The position numbers were made by a program, and so were the translations under genes. A model generated the notes under the pieces. It made no database searches, was not told where the DNA came from, and saw only the letters and a program-made list of their open reading frames with translations. From Bacteroides sp. (GTDB lineage Bacteria; Bacteroidota; Bacteroidia; Bacteroidales; Bacteroidaceae): DNA of 41,859 nt. Of the stretch, positions 34,436-41,859 are shown one piece after another. Positions within the stretch are counted from its first letter, which is position 1. The number at the start of each line of letters is the position of its first letter. The stretch is taken from assembly GCA_019412865.1 (NCBI GenBank), contig DXOJ01000490.1, positions 1 to 41,859 of the forward strand, written 5' to 3'.

Positions 34436-37400
34436 TTAGAAACTTGTTGATAATCCGATGGAGTAAGTCTTGGGAGAAGCGATGCCACGTGTACCGTCAT
34501 TCATTCCATAGCTTTCCGGATCAATATCACTTCCTGCCTTACACCAGGTAAACAGATTATTTACCTGCACTTTCACTTTCAGAGAAGAGAGGCGGAGGTG
34601 TTGGCAAACCGTAAACGGTAAGTTATACCCTACACTCAAGCTACGCAATTTTACATAACCTGCATCTTTCACATTGATGTCACCGTATTGCCACCAATCT
34701 TGGAAAGTGCTGGCATAAGTTTTCACCTGTGCCGGTATATCGAGGTACATACGTACCTGTGCATTCGAATCATCCGCAGTCCAACGGTTGGCAATTCCTT
34801 TCAAGGTTTGAGTACCTAACTGGTCATCCATTTTTAATACACTGTTACGCAGCTTATTACCACCAGCATACACAAAGAATGCATTCAAATCAAAATTCTT
34901 ATAGTTGAATCTTAACCCCACTGACCCGCTGAATTTCGGAGTCAGCGAACCAAGGTTCACCAAGTCATCAGTACCTTTGAGCGAAGAACCAGAAGTGATA
35001 CTGGCTACCGTGCCGTCTTCATTAAATTTCACCAGATCATTTCCATCTTTGTCCACTGCTACCGGATATCCATTCTCCATACGATCTATACGGTAAGCCC
35101 ATAACGTATTATAACTAGTACCTTCCATAAAATAGTTCAGCGGACTCTTTATAAAGAGGCTCGCATTGTCGGATTCACTATGATCCACCTTCAACATTTT
35201 GTTCTTATTATGGTCAAAGTTAAAATCTACAGCGAAGTTCCAGTCTTTCTTACGTATGATATTGGCTGAAAGGGAAAGCTCTACACCACGATTACGCATC
35301 TCACCATTATTTACTACACGTGAGCCAGCTCCTAAAGTCGGATCCATATATCGGCGTACCAACAAATCAGATGAGTGACGATTATAATACTCCAGAGTAC
35401 CACTTATCAGATTCTTGAAAAGACGGAAATCTAATCCTATATTGTAAGTAGCCGTTTTCTCCCAGCGAAGCTTCGGATTCGGCAGATCATCATCCTCGTA
35501 AGTCAGATAAGTCGTTTTGATGGGATTGCTCTGTGTTTTTTTCTTTACAACAAAATAGGTAGTCGAAGCTTGATCTACATTACCGTTAATACCGTACGTC
35601 ATACGTAGTTTAAGGTAATCCAGCCAGGAAATCTCTTTCATGAATGATTCTTCCGACAGAATCCAAGACGCACCGACTGACCACAAAGGATGGCGCTGAT
35701 TACGTATATCGAGCCCGAACAAATCGGCTTGATCCCAACGAATACTTCCGGAAAGATTATAACGTGACAGATAAGAGTATCCTGCATTTGCATAAAAAGA
35801 CGCATAACGATGGCGTGACTCGTGCAAAGTAGCAGACAGCCCCGATAAAGTAATCGTTCTGTCAGAAAGAGCACTGGTTCCTACACCGTCACGATAGGCT
35901 TGCCAATTCATAAAATCAGAAGTTAATGTTTGCGGATCGTAGCCATACAACAATTGGCGGGCAGGTGTCGGAATCTTATTTTCACGAAATTCCAGACCGG
36001 CAATGGCAGTTACTGCATGGTCCTTCCAAGTTTTATCAAAGTCTATTTGGTTTCGTACCGTGTAACGCTTACTTTCAACTTCTGTCTGAGAAAAACGTCC
36101 CCCTTGCGGCAATTGTGCTTTTCCATTTGTATCAACCATACTGTTATGTAGCATACGCATTGCATAAGTATTTTCCGACTCAAATAGTTCACTCTTACCT
36201 TTATTCCATTCATATTGATACATGAAGTTGTATTTGAACATTTTCAGGAAACGAGCCTGTAAACTTACAAACGGACGAATACTAACATCATGTGACTTTG
36301 TTATGCTTTCCTCCAATGCATCAAGTACATTGAAACCAAACGTTCTATAAGGTGAGACACCTTCAGCTTTTCTTACAACACTCCCATTATAGGAAGGATA
36401 TGCACCTACATTCACATAAGGAGAAGTATAATGGTTACCGTCGGCATCCAATATCCGCTCATATCGTTGTTGCAGGGTATAGCTGGTATAACTGCTATTC
36501 GGAGTATGACTACGTCCCATACGTACGTCCACTCCGGCATTCAGATTCAACCAGTTTGTGACCGCATAATTCGATTTATAGTACAAAGAAATTTTATTAC
36601 TTTTACCGCTAATAACGCGCTGACTATCCTTTTCATAATTGAAAGAAAGGAAATGATTGCTATTTCCGGCTTTCTGTGATACAGTTACATTATAGCGCTG
36701 GGTTATAGCCGTACGCCAAGCATTATCACGATATTCCTTATAATAATCATTATTACGCCATTGTCCCAACGTAGCATTTACTTCACTACTGGTAATATCT
36801 CCATTGGCCTGATCCAGATAGAGTTGGAACAAGGGATTATAATAATTGTACTGAAAAGAAGATAAAAAATTCGCCGCACTTCCTTTTTCCGCTACATTAG
36901 CATCAAAAACAGCTGTTTGATAATCAATAATATCACTTGTTGAAGCTAAGTTCAAGCTCTTGAAACTTGGTTTGGTAGTGATAAACCAGTCTGCATTAAT
37001 ACTCACGTGCGCACCTTCTTTCTGAGCTTGTTTCGTGGTCACTACAATAACACCATTGGCTGCCAAAGCACCATAAATACTAGCAGCGGCAGCATCTTTC
37101 AAGACTGTGATACTTTCCACATTATAAGGATTTATCTCGCTCAAGCTTAAATTGGTTGGCATATCGTCCACAACGATCAGCGGATTTGTTCCTACGTCAT
37201 CCGAGAACGTACCTACTCCACGAAGAATAGGACTCATATCACCCGTATTCGGATTAATATTCATACGCAAACCTGCTATCTGCCCTTCCAGAGATGAGGC
37301 CAGGTCACTGTGCATCTGTCTGTTCAGTTGTTCGGAATCAACGAAACCGAAAGCTGCAGTAGAACGTTCACGACTAATACGCTGATAGCCCGTCACCACA

Positions 37401-38032
37401 ACATCTCCCAATTGTTGCTTGTCCTCATGCATTATCACCCGGACATTGTTACGGTCTTTAACAGAAACCTTTTCCGACTGCATACCGACGAAAGACACTT
37501 CCAATGTATGTACATCCACCGGAACTTTACAAGTAAAGTTTCCCTCTGCATCTGCAATAGCACCAAAAGGACTATTGAGCACTTTGATATTTGCTCCCGG
37601 CAAAGGATTACCACCCTCATCCACTACCTGTCCCCCAACATTTCTGAACTTACCTGAAGCAGTTGTCGAGGTAGCTTTCACTTTACGGACAGTGATGAAA
37701 TTTTGTTTCACATCATACTCAAAAGGCTTTCCTTCCAGCATCTTCTGAAGTGCTGCAAAAGGAGACATCTGATATATACTCACAGTTACACGATAGGGTG
37801 CAACGTCTTCACTGGGAAAATTCACCTTATAACCAGATACATTGCTGAACTGTTTCAAGGCCGAACCGAGCGGTTCGTTTTTCATCTCTAAAGAAATCTG
37901 CCTGTTTTCTGCATTCTGCGCCCATCCTTGCAAGGCTGTTGCTGTAAACACCAGCAATAGAAAGGCAGTTCTCATCCACACAAGCTTTTTTTTAGTTCTT
38001 TTTTCTAATAATGTAATTTGTTGCTTTTTCAT
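34436..38032 (-). CDS. SusC/RagA-family TonB-dependent transporter with N-terminal STN signalling domain
   Basis: A 1198-residue outer-membrane transporter. The signal peptide ends near LQGWAQ. An STN (secretin/TonB short N-terminal) domain follows at about 45-115 ('NEPLGSALKQFSNVSGYKVNF'), then a carboxypeptidase-like domain ('GGQVVDEGGNPLPGANIKVL'), a plug ('LGDVVVTGYQRISRERSTAAFG', 'NVESITVLKDAAAASIYGALAANG') and a barrel ending in Phe (IGLSTSF). The STN domain is the part that talks to a FecR anti-sigma factor across the periplasm, and a FecR/ECF pair is directly upstream. Ligand binding should therefore switch on the operon's own transcription. Only 19 bp separate it from the FecR gene. 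Confidence 0.95.
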   Translation of the reverse strand: MKKQQITLLEKRTKKKLVWMRTAFLLLVFTATALQGWAQNAENRQISLEMKNEPLGSALKQFSNVSGYKVNFPSEDVAPYRVTVSIYQMSPFAALQKMLEGKPFEYDVKQNFITVRKVKATSTTASGKFRNVGGQVVDEGGNPLPGANIKVLNSPFGAIADAEGNFTCKVPVDVHTLEVSFVGMQSEKVSVKDRNNVRVIMHEDKQQLGDVVVTGYQRISRERSTAAFGFVDSEQLNRQMHSDLASSLEGQIAGLRMNINPNTGDMSPILRGVGTFSDDVGTNPLIVVDDMPTNLSLSEINPYNVESITVLKDAAAASIYGALAANGVIVVTTKQAQKEGAHVSINADWFITTKPSFKSLNLASTSDIIDYQTAVFDANVAEKGSAANFLSSFQYNYYNPLFQLYLDQANGDITSSEVNATLGQWRNNDYYKEYRDNAWRTAITQRYNVTVSQKAGNSNHFLSFNYEKDSQRVISGKSNKISLYYKSNYAVTNWLNLNAGVDVRMGRSHTPNSSYTSYTLQQRYERILDADGNHYTSPYVNVGAYPSYNGSVVRKAEGVSPYRTFGFNVLDALEESITKSHDVSIRPFVSLQARFLKMFKYNFMYQYEWNKGKSELFESENTYAMRMLHNSMVDTNGKAQLPQGGRFSQTEVESKRYTVRNQIDFDKTWKDHAVTAIAGLEFRENKIPTPARQLLYGYDPQTLTSDFMNWQAYRDGVGTSALSDRTITLSGLSATLHESRHRYASFYANAGYSYLSRYNLSGSIRWDQADLFGLDIRNQRHPLWSVGASWILSEESFMKEISWLDYLKLRMTYGINGNVDQASTTYFVVKKKTQSNPIKTTYLTYEDDDLPNPKLRWEKTATYNIGLDFRLFKNLISGTLEYYNRHSSDLLVRRYMDPTLGAGSRVVNNGEMRNRGVELSLSANIIRKKDWNFAVDFNFDHNKNKMLKVDHSESDNASLFIKSPLNYFMEGTSYNTLWAYRIDRMENGYPVAVDKDGNDLVKFNEDGTVASITSGSSLKGTDDLVNLGSLTPKFSGSVGLRFNYKNFDLNAFFVYAGGNKLRNSVLKMDDQLGTQTLKGIANRWTADDSNAQVRMYLDIPAQVKTYASTFQDWWQYGDINVKDAGYVKLRSLSVGYNLPFTVCQHLRLSSLKVKVQVNNLFTWCKAGSDIDPESYGMNDGTRGIASPKTYSIGLSTSF

Positions 38033-38051
38033 AAGAGTTGTATTTGTATAG

Positions 38052-39143
38052 TTAAATCTGCTTGATTGTAATGGTCCCGTCCTGATAGTCCACCTGCACT
38101 TTCTCCAACTTATTCAGCAGTTCCAATGCTTCATCCAAATGGGTATTTTTATTAGCCCAGAAGTTCAACCTGATATGGTACAGTTCGCACCGCTCAAAAT
38201 CGATATTCACATTATACCATCTTCCCAAAGCACCCATGATTTCTTCCAACGGCACATCCTCAAAGTAGAACATTCCCTCTGTCCAGGCTGTATATGTAGC
38301 GATATTCACTTCTGATACTTTTTCCTCTCCGGTTTCCGTATAGGTCAAATCCTGTCCCGGACGTAATGTTACCGACTTATTGTTAACTGTGTTTGTGACC
38401 TGCACCTTACCATTCACCAAAGTTACATGACGATCTTCAACACTATAGGAACGCACGTTGAATTTAGTTCCCAGCACCATGGTATTCATGCCATTAGCAC
38501 ATACAATAAACGGATGTTCGGCATCTTTTGCCACTTCAAAGCAAGCCTCCCCTTCTAGTTCCACACGTCGTTCTTTTCCATGAAATGCCACAGGGTAGCG
38601 CAAACGACTTTCAGCATTGAGCCATACCTTAGTCCCATCAGCCAGTACCAGCAGAAAATCTTTTCCACGTGGTGTAGTCAAAGTCTGACAGCATACAGTG
38701 TCTGCCGAGACAGTTTTCCAGTCTTTCACATCCATCACACTGTCTGTCAATAACTGCTGTTCACTACGACCATCCATTTGTAGGACCACATGTTCATCAT
38801 TGTTGTTCGCAGCAAAAAAACGTATCGGCTGTTCTGCAGGTAAAGAAGTGGAAGGAAGCAAAGAAGGAATCAGAAAAGCCAGTATCAAGACAGCTGCAAC
38901 AGAAGAAGCAATTGCCAAGATACGCATTTTCTTTCTGTACTTGCGTTTCCGTTGCAGATTCTCACGTATCACAGCTTCCTTACAAGCCATTAATTCCAAG
39001 AAAAGTTCTTTATTTTCAGGTATACCTATCCACTGAAGAAATTCATCAGTTTCTCTTAATTGTGGATGTTGTATGGCACGAAGTGCATAATCTAATTTTT
39101 TATCTGAATGGTCTATCATAGTGTCAATAGTTTCATTAAACAC
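38052..39143 (-). CDS. FecR-family anti-sigma factor
   Basis: A 363-residue membrane protein. The N-terminal cytoplasmic part (about 1-70) would hold the sigma factor; one membrane helix follows at about 72-92 ('ILAIASSVAAVLILAFLIPSL'). The periplasmic FecR domain has 'TTPRGKDFLLVLADGTKVWLNAESRLRYP' and 'ELEGEACFEVAKDAEHPF', and a C-terminal DUF4974 region ends the protein ('FEDVPLEEIMGALGRWYNV', 'LELLNKLEKVQVDY'). It passes the signal from the STN domain of the SusC transporter to the ECF sigma factor encoded 42 bp upstream. Confidence 0.94.
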   Translation of the reverse strand: MFNETIDTMIDHSDKKLDYALRAIQHPQLRETDEFLQWIGIPENKELFLELMACKEAVIRENLQRKRKYRKKMRILAIASSVAAVLILAFLIPSLLPSTSLPAEQPIRFFAANNNDEHVVLQMDGRSEQQLLTDSVMDVKDWKTVSADTVCCQTLTTPRGKDFLLVLADGTKVWLNAESRLRYPVAFHGKERRVELEGEACFEVAKDAEHPFIVCANGMNTMVLGTKFNVRSYSVEDRHVTLVNGKVQVTNTVNNKSVTLRPGQDLTYTETGEEKVSEVNIATYTAWTEGMFYFEDVPLEEIMGALGRWYNVNIDFERCELYHIRLNFWANKNTHLDEALELLNKLEKVQVDYQDGTITIKQI

Positions 39144-39185
39144 GTAAAGGTTACTGAAACTGATGACACCCCGATAGGATTTTTT

Positions 39186-39689
39186 TTAAAAAAAGATGGT
39201 TAATTGTTTTCGGAGTATCTTTAAAGCTCTGGCAATGTGCGTTCTAACGGTATTATCACTAATACGTAACTTTTCACTGATTTCCGCACATTTCTTTTCA
39301 TTTAAGAAGAATTCTTCCACTACGGTTCGCATTTGTGGAGCCATCTGGCGAATACTCTCCTGCATCCGGTTTATCTTGTCTTCATACTCACGGTATTCTT
39401 TCACAGTCCAGCCACTGTAAAGTTCTTCCAGATATCTTTCCGCATTTTTATGCACCACGTTCTGATGACGTATTTGGTCAATACAACGATTTCGCACCAT
39501 GACGAAGAATAACGGCAGCAGATCCTCTTCCGTTGTCAACCGTTCGTTGCTCTCAAGCACCGAACAAAAGACATCGTTCACCACATCTTTTGCGCTTTCC
39601 TCATCATTCAGCAGATTATATGCATGAATATAGAGTTTTTGCCAATGTTCCCTGTATATAACAGTTATAGCATTTTGACTATTATTCAT
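39186..39689 (-). CDS. ECF-type RNA polymerase sigma factor
   Basis: A 167-residue ECF sigma factor. Region 2 lies at about 10-75 ('LYIHAYNLLNDEESAKDVVNDVF', 'FVMVRNRCIDQIRH') and region 4 at about 110-165 ('QMAPQMRTVVEEFFL', 'KKCAEISEKLRISDNTVRTHIARALKIL'). It belongs to the FecI-like group paired with FecR. First gene of the sigma-FecR-SusC-SusD-protease series. A -7 motif of the housekeeping type lies 34 bp upstream. Confidence 0.94.
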   Translation of the reverse strand: MNNSQNAITVIYREHWQKLYIHAYNLLNDEESAKDVVNDVFCSVLESNERLTTEEDLLPLFFVMVRNRCIDQIRHQNVVHKNAERYLEELYSGWTVKEYREYEDKINRMQESIRQMAPQMRTVVEEFFLNEKKCAEISEKLRISDNTVRTHIARALKILRKQLTIFF

Positions 39690-40136
39690 GTATTTATAGT
39701 TACTTTTTGCGTTTCATAGAGCGCAAAGATAACCAATTGGAGCAAAAAACACTCTATTTATTAAAAAAGATTATAATTCATATAAATACATTTGTTGTTA
39801 TAGACATATTCTATTCCCATCGTCTGACTCTTAATATTTTGACACTATGTTTCTCTCCAGAAAGATACGATTCACAACTATATCCGGCCGTTTCCATTCA
39901 TCTGGACGTTGATTTAATCTTCGCTTTATCTTTACGCGTACAGAATGCTTCGGTTACTTTTTTTACACGAAGATAATTTATTGATACTCTGCTCATATAT
40001 GCCCATTTTCTTTGTAATACATACTTTCCTTGTGATACAATCATACTATCTTTTACTTTTTTAAGGTGGAATTCAACAAAAATGATTATTTTTACGAGCA
40101 AATTATTGTCTAACTACCTGATAATACAGACATACC
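39690..40136. other. Non-coding region between divergent sigma and kinase genes
   Basis: About 450 AT-rich bases. Apart from the sigma-gene promoter motif at 39724-39731 I see no coding frame, repeat or clear promoter for the rightward kinase gene. Confidence 0.5.
39724..39731 (-). promoter_or_regulatory. -7 promoter motif for the ECF sigma gene
   Basis: The minus strand reads TATCTTTG, matching TAnnTTTG, 34 bp upstream of the start at 39689. This is the housekeeping type, so the sigma/FecR pair can be made before the loop is activated. Confidence 0.5.
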
Positions 40137-41859
40137 TTGAAAATAAACGAACAAAACGAAAGCGAATTCCTACAAAAGCTTATGAACAAAGCGAATATAG
40201 GATGGTGGGAAGCTGACTTGAAAGCAGAGACTTACAAGTGTTCGGAACTTATCTCCCAACTACTCGGAATAGGAGAAGACGGGCTCATCAGTTTCGAAGA
40301 TTTCAACAAGCGTATTCTAAAAGAAGATCAGGGATACGCAACTTTTCCGTCTTTTGACAAAGTACAACAGACTGTAGAAGAAATATACTTGTTTGATACT
40401 CCCAAAGGTCATGTATGGATTCGTAGCAAGGCATGCTTCCAGGAAACAGACGAAAATGGTAACACCAAAGTATATGGAATTGCCGAAACCCAAGAGGGAA
40501 TTCATATAGCATCTGCACACCAGGCTCTACAAAATAGCGAGCGGATCCTTCATAATATATATAAGAATCTTCCGGTAGGCATCGAATTATATGATAAGGA
40601 CGGTCAAATGGTCGACCTGAATAAAAAAGATATGGAAATGTTCCGTATTTCCAATAAAGAAGATATTTTGGGAGTCAACATTTTCGAGAATCCTATATTG
40701 CCGGAAGAGATAAAACAGAAAATAAAAGACAATGAGAACGCAGATTTTACATTCCGGTATGACTTTTCCAAAATCAACAAATATTATCAGCCTAACAGTA
40801 CAACCGGTTTCATTGACTTAACAACCAAAGTCACCACTCTATACGATCACAATCACGAACCTATCAACTACCTCTTAATTAATGTAGACAAGACCGAAGA
40901 TACAATTGCTTATAATAAGATTCAGGAATTCGAGAGTTTTTTCGACCTGGTAGGAGATTATGCCAAAGTAGGTTACGCGCACTTCGATGCTTTGAGTCGG
41001 GATGGGTATGCTTTGAGAAGCTGGTACAGGAATGTAGGTGAAGAAGAGGGTACCCCATTGCCGGAAATCATCGGCATTCATTCCCATTTCCATCCAGAAG
41101 ATCGGGCTGTGATGATCGACTTCCTGGATAAAGTGATAAAAGGAGAAAGTTCCAAGCTATCCCGCGATGTCCGGATTCGCAGAGCAGATGGAAATTACAC
41201 TTGGACACGGGTTAACGTATTAGTAAGGAATTACCAGCCCCAGGACAATATCATCGAAATGCTGTGTATCAACTTTGATATTACCGAACTGAAAGAGACA
41301 GAGCGGATGCTAATTGGCGCCAAAGAGAAAGCTGAAGAAGCCGACCGGCTAAAATCTGCTTTTCTTGCGAATATGAGTCATGAGATACGTACCCCGCTCA
41401 ATGCGATAGTAGGCTTTTCCAGTTTGCTTGAGGAAGCGGAGGATGCAGAAGAAAAACATCTGTATGCAACGATTATTGACGAAAACAACAAGCTCTTGTT
41501 ACAACTGATCTCGGATATTCTTGACTTGTCAAAGATTGAGGCAGGGACTTTCGACATTATCCCGGAACAAGTGGATGCACAACAACTTTGCAACGAACTG
41601 CTACAATCTATGCAGGTAAGGGCTACAGAGCAAGTAGAGATTCTCTTAGCACCGGAACTGCCCGAGCTTACTTTTACCAGCGACAAAAACAGGTTGTATC
41701 AGGTATTGCTGAATTTTGTAACGAATGCTCTGAAATTTACTTCCGAGGGCAGTATTGTTATTGATTACCGAATCAACGGAAATGAAGTCAGATTCTCGGT
41801 TCAAGATTATTGCTGTCCGATTAAACTCGACAACAATAAAAATAGTGTGCTCGACTGCT
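40137..41859 (+). CDS. PAS-domain histidine kinase, 3' end cut by window edge
   Basis: The frame is open from 40125 to the window end. I favour the TTG at 40137, since the frame from there reads 'EFLQKLMNKANIGWWEADLK', a normal PAS entry helix; the first ATG at 40182 would cut that helix. Three PAS-like regions follow (about 15-110, 125-245, 260-385), then HisKA with His415 in MSHEIRTPLNAIVGF and a HATPase N-box 'NFVTNALKFTSEG'. The usual G1 box DxGxGI reads DYCCPI here, so ATP binding may be impaired. There is no signal peptide or membrane segment. The second PAS region matches the first PAS of the kinase at 8866-10854 ('GIELYDKDGQMVDLN' against 'GLELYDKDGLMIDVN'). A receiver domain may lie beyond the edge. 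Confidence 0.85.
   Translation, partial: MKINEQNESEFLQKLMNKANIGWWEADLKAETYKCSELISQLLGIGEDGLISFEDFNKRILKEDQGYATFPSFDKVQQTVEEIYLFDTPKGHVWIRSKACFQETDENGNTKVYGIAETQEGIHIASAHQALQNSERILHNIYKNLPVGIELYDKDGQMVDLNKKDMEMFRISNKEDILGVNIFENPILPEEIKQKIKDNENADFTFRYDFSKINKYYQPNSTTGFIDLTTKVTTLYDHNHEPINYLLINVDKTEDTIAYNKIQEFESFFDLVGDYAKVGYAHFDALSRDGYALRSWYRNVGEEEGTPLPEIIGIHSHFHPEDRAVMIDFLDKVIKGESSKLSRDVRIRRADGNYTWTRVNVLVRNYQPQDNIIEMLCINFDITELKETERMLIGAKEKAEEADRLKSAFLANMSHEIRTPLNAIVGFSSLLEEAEDAEEKHLYATIIDENNKLLLQLISDILDLSKIEAGTFDIIPEQVDAQQLCNELLQSMQVRATEQVEILLAPELPELTFTSDKNRLYQVLLNFVTNALKFTSEGSIVIDYRINGNEVRFSVQDYCCPIKLDNNKNSVLDC

Overview
The window is chromosomal DNA from a gut Bacteroides or close relative; the exact species cannot be told from the sequence. 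The evidence is two SusC/SusD pairs, a hybrid two-component regulator, an ECF sigma/FecR pair, type V (FimA-like) pilus genes, and promoters with the Bacteroides -7 motif TAnnTTTG. I found no tRNA, rRNA, CRISPR array or insertion sequence.

Left part, 1-8040 (minus strand): a polysaccharide utilization locus read in the order SusC transporter, SusD lipoprotein, a GH16 glycoside hydrolase with an N-terminal beta-sandwich stalk, and a DUF4988 lipoprotein that runs off the left edge. A long non-coding leader (8041-8865) separates it from a soluble PAS hybrid histidine kinase (8866-10854). Next comes a two-gene amino-sugar salvage operon (10963-13178). It encodes an AmgK-like sugar kinase fused to a RapZ C-terminal domain, and a MurU-like nucleotidyltransferase.

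Centre, 13306-18391: a small redox/detoxification operon (carboxymuconolactone decarboxylase-hydrolase fusion, cupin lipoprotein, Tat-exported flavodoxin/ferredoxin protein, flavodoxin lipoprotein) with a divergent AraC-type regulator. The operon is decaying. The flavodoxin/ferredoxin gene has lost its flavin loop and is frameshifted, and only a collapsed remnant of an aldo/keto reductase gene is left at the head of the operon. From 18392 to 23482 there is a 22-bp tandem repeat array, then a four-gene pilus cluster whose first gene (Mfa2/FimB type) carries an in-frame stop. A 1314-residue hybrid two-component system (23590-27534) follows with no SusC/SusD neighbour.

Right part, 27620-39689 (minus strand): central sugar metabolism genes (transaldolase-like, class I fructose-bisphosphate aldolase, phosphoglycerate mutase). 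Then comes an ECF sigma - FecR - SusC (with STN domain) - SusD - metzincin protease operon, which looks like a system for uptake of peptides or glycoprotein-derived material. A second PAS hybrid kinase, paralogous to the one at 8866-10854, starts at about 40137 and is cut by the right edge.

The main items for follow-up are the kinase-RapZ fusion, the decayed redox operon, the 22-bp repeat array with the broken pilus anchor gene, the unassigned hybrid two-component system, and the sigma-controlled SusCD-protease operon.
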